33,525 bases of DNA. Origin: Krasilnikovozyma curviuscula. Taxonomy: Eukaryota; Basidiomycota; Tremellomycetes; Cystofilobasidiales; Mrakiaceae. How positions within the stretch are numbered: position 1 is the first letter of the stretch; the number at the start of each line of letters is the position of its first letter. Of the stretch, positions 32,645 to 33,525 are shown piece after piece. The notes beneath the pieces are model-generated. The model did not search any database and was not told the origin of the DNA. It saw only the letters and a list, made by a program, of their open reading frames with translations. The DNA is taken from assembly GCA_014825775.1 (NCBI GenBank), contig MVAQ01000232.1, forward strand, positions 1 through 33,525, in the 5' to 3' direction. A program made the translations under genes and the position numbers.

Positions 32645-33474
32645 ATGGTATGCACCGTTGTCCTCTTGCCCTGGAAAAGGTCGTGAACACTGACTCTCTC
32701 TATTCCTCTCTTGCAAACAGTCGAAACATCATCCAGGTGCGTCTCGCTCCCTCCATTTCTCCGTCCTGTTCAACTATATCAGACAGTACTGACATATTCT
32801 CTTTGGATCTTTATTCTCATCTTCGTAAAATCGCAGATCTCATCATGTGCCGTCGACAGCCCGGTATAGCAATCGGTCGACTATGCGAGAAATGTGACGG
32901 AAAGTGTCCTGTGTGCGATAGGTGGGTCTTCTCCCTCTCACTCTTTCCTTCCAGCGTCTTTAGTCTTCCTTCACCTGACGCCAGAAGGCGTGGAGGCAGT
33001 TGCATGTGTGAAGGAGCTCTATAAATCAGAAACTAACACTTTCCTTTCCCTCTCTTTCTCGAAATAACCTCACTCGATGGACTGGTATGTAGTTACGTTC
33101 GACCAGCAACGTTAGTACGAACCTGTGACGACTGTAACTTCGGTACCTACGGAGGACGATGCATTATCTGTGGTTCACCTGGTAAGTATCTCTCCTCCGT
33201 ATCCCCGTATTACTGATGATACTGACAAAAAATCAACCGAATTGTAGGTATTTCGGACGCATATTACTGTACAGAATGTACGAGGCTGGAGAAGGATCGG
33301 GATGGGTGTCCTAAGATTGTCAACTTGGGAGCGTCGAGGACGGATCTGTTCTATGAACGGTTAGTTTAATGACCTGAGTCTTTTTTTTTATTTCTTGTAG
33401 TAAGAGATTCTGACAGTTCGTCTTTTCTTGGCTTTTGGATGACTAGGAAGAAACTGGGGTTCAAGAAGGGCTAG
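32645..33474 (+). CDS. RDS3: Splicing factor Rds3/PHF5A (SF3b complex)
   Basis: Six coding exons (32645-32647, 32721-32736, 32837-32921, 33093-33181, 33248-33359, 33447-33474) give 110 residues, the same length as human PHF5A. The start [16 protein letters not shown] is followed by the knotted zinc-finger cysteines in [37 protein letters not shown] and [17 protein letters not shown], and by [20 protein letters not shown]. The protein is part of SF3b in the U2 snRNP and helps recognise the branch-point adenosine. The first exon codes only the ATG and the second only 16 nt; without both, the protein would lack its conserved N-terminus. Confidence 0.95.
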
Positions 33475-33525
33475 CCCTCGTTCCCACCGCTTCAGGCGGT
33501 ACTGTTTGGTCTTGTACTCTACCCC

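Overview
This is an ordinary nuclear chromosome segment of a basidiomycete fungus, most likely a tremellomycete such as Cryptococcus or Kwoniella. That placement is inferred from the dense, short introns (mostly about 50-110 nt, GTNNGT donors, CTNAC-like branch points), compact gene spacing, and the sequence character of the PHO89, PEP4, VPS24, MED21 and RDS3 orthologues. I see no transposon, tRNA, rRNA, CRISPR or foreign island. Fourteen protein-coding genes can be built by joining exons, and every junction below was checked for reading phase by hand.

Layout, left to right: a 5'-truncated gene (+) whose C-terminal half resembles the second RecA domain of DEAD-box helicases but has lost its catalytic motifs; a vacuolar-type amino acid transporter (-); Mediator subunit MED21 (-), divergent from the CPSF100/CFT2 cleavage factor (+); an unrecognised Ser/Thr-rich 766-residue protein with a C-terminal tandem repeat (-); ESCRT-III subunit VPS24 (-); Na+/phosphate symporter PHO89 (-), divergent from vacuolar aspartyl protease PEP4 (+); a Ser-rich single-pass membrane protein ending in a PPSY motif (+); a mitochondrial PPR protein (-), divergent from frataxin YFH1 (+); mitoribosomal protein uL5m/MRPL7 (-), divergent from a mitochondrial flavin-reductase-like protein (+); and splicing factor RDS3/PHF5A (+), complete to its stop 51 bases before the window end.

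The genes do not form one pathway. Four consecutive genes (24338-32261) look mitochondrial and sit in two divergent pairs. Two genes serve RNA polymerase II transcript production (MED21, CFT2), one the spliceosome (RDS3), and PEP4, AVT and VPS24 all bear on the vacuole and endosome.

The oddest features concern splicing: VPS24 has its ATG split by an intron, RDS3 has an intron directly after the ATG, and PEP4 carries coding micro-exons of 15, 16, 12 and 10 nt. Other points worth a second look are the motif-less helicase-like gene, a cluster of perfect small hairpins in the long leader of the Ser-rich membrane-protein gene, and an unusually long convergent gap after frataxin. I found no clear new multi-gene system.
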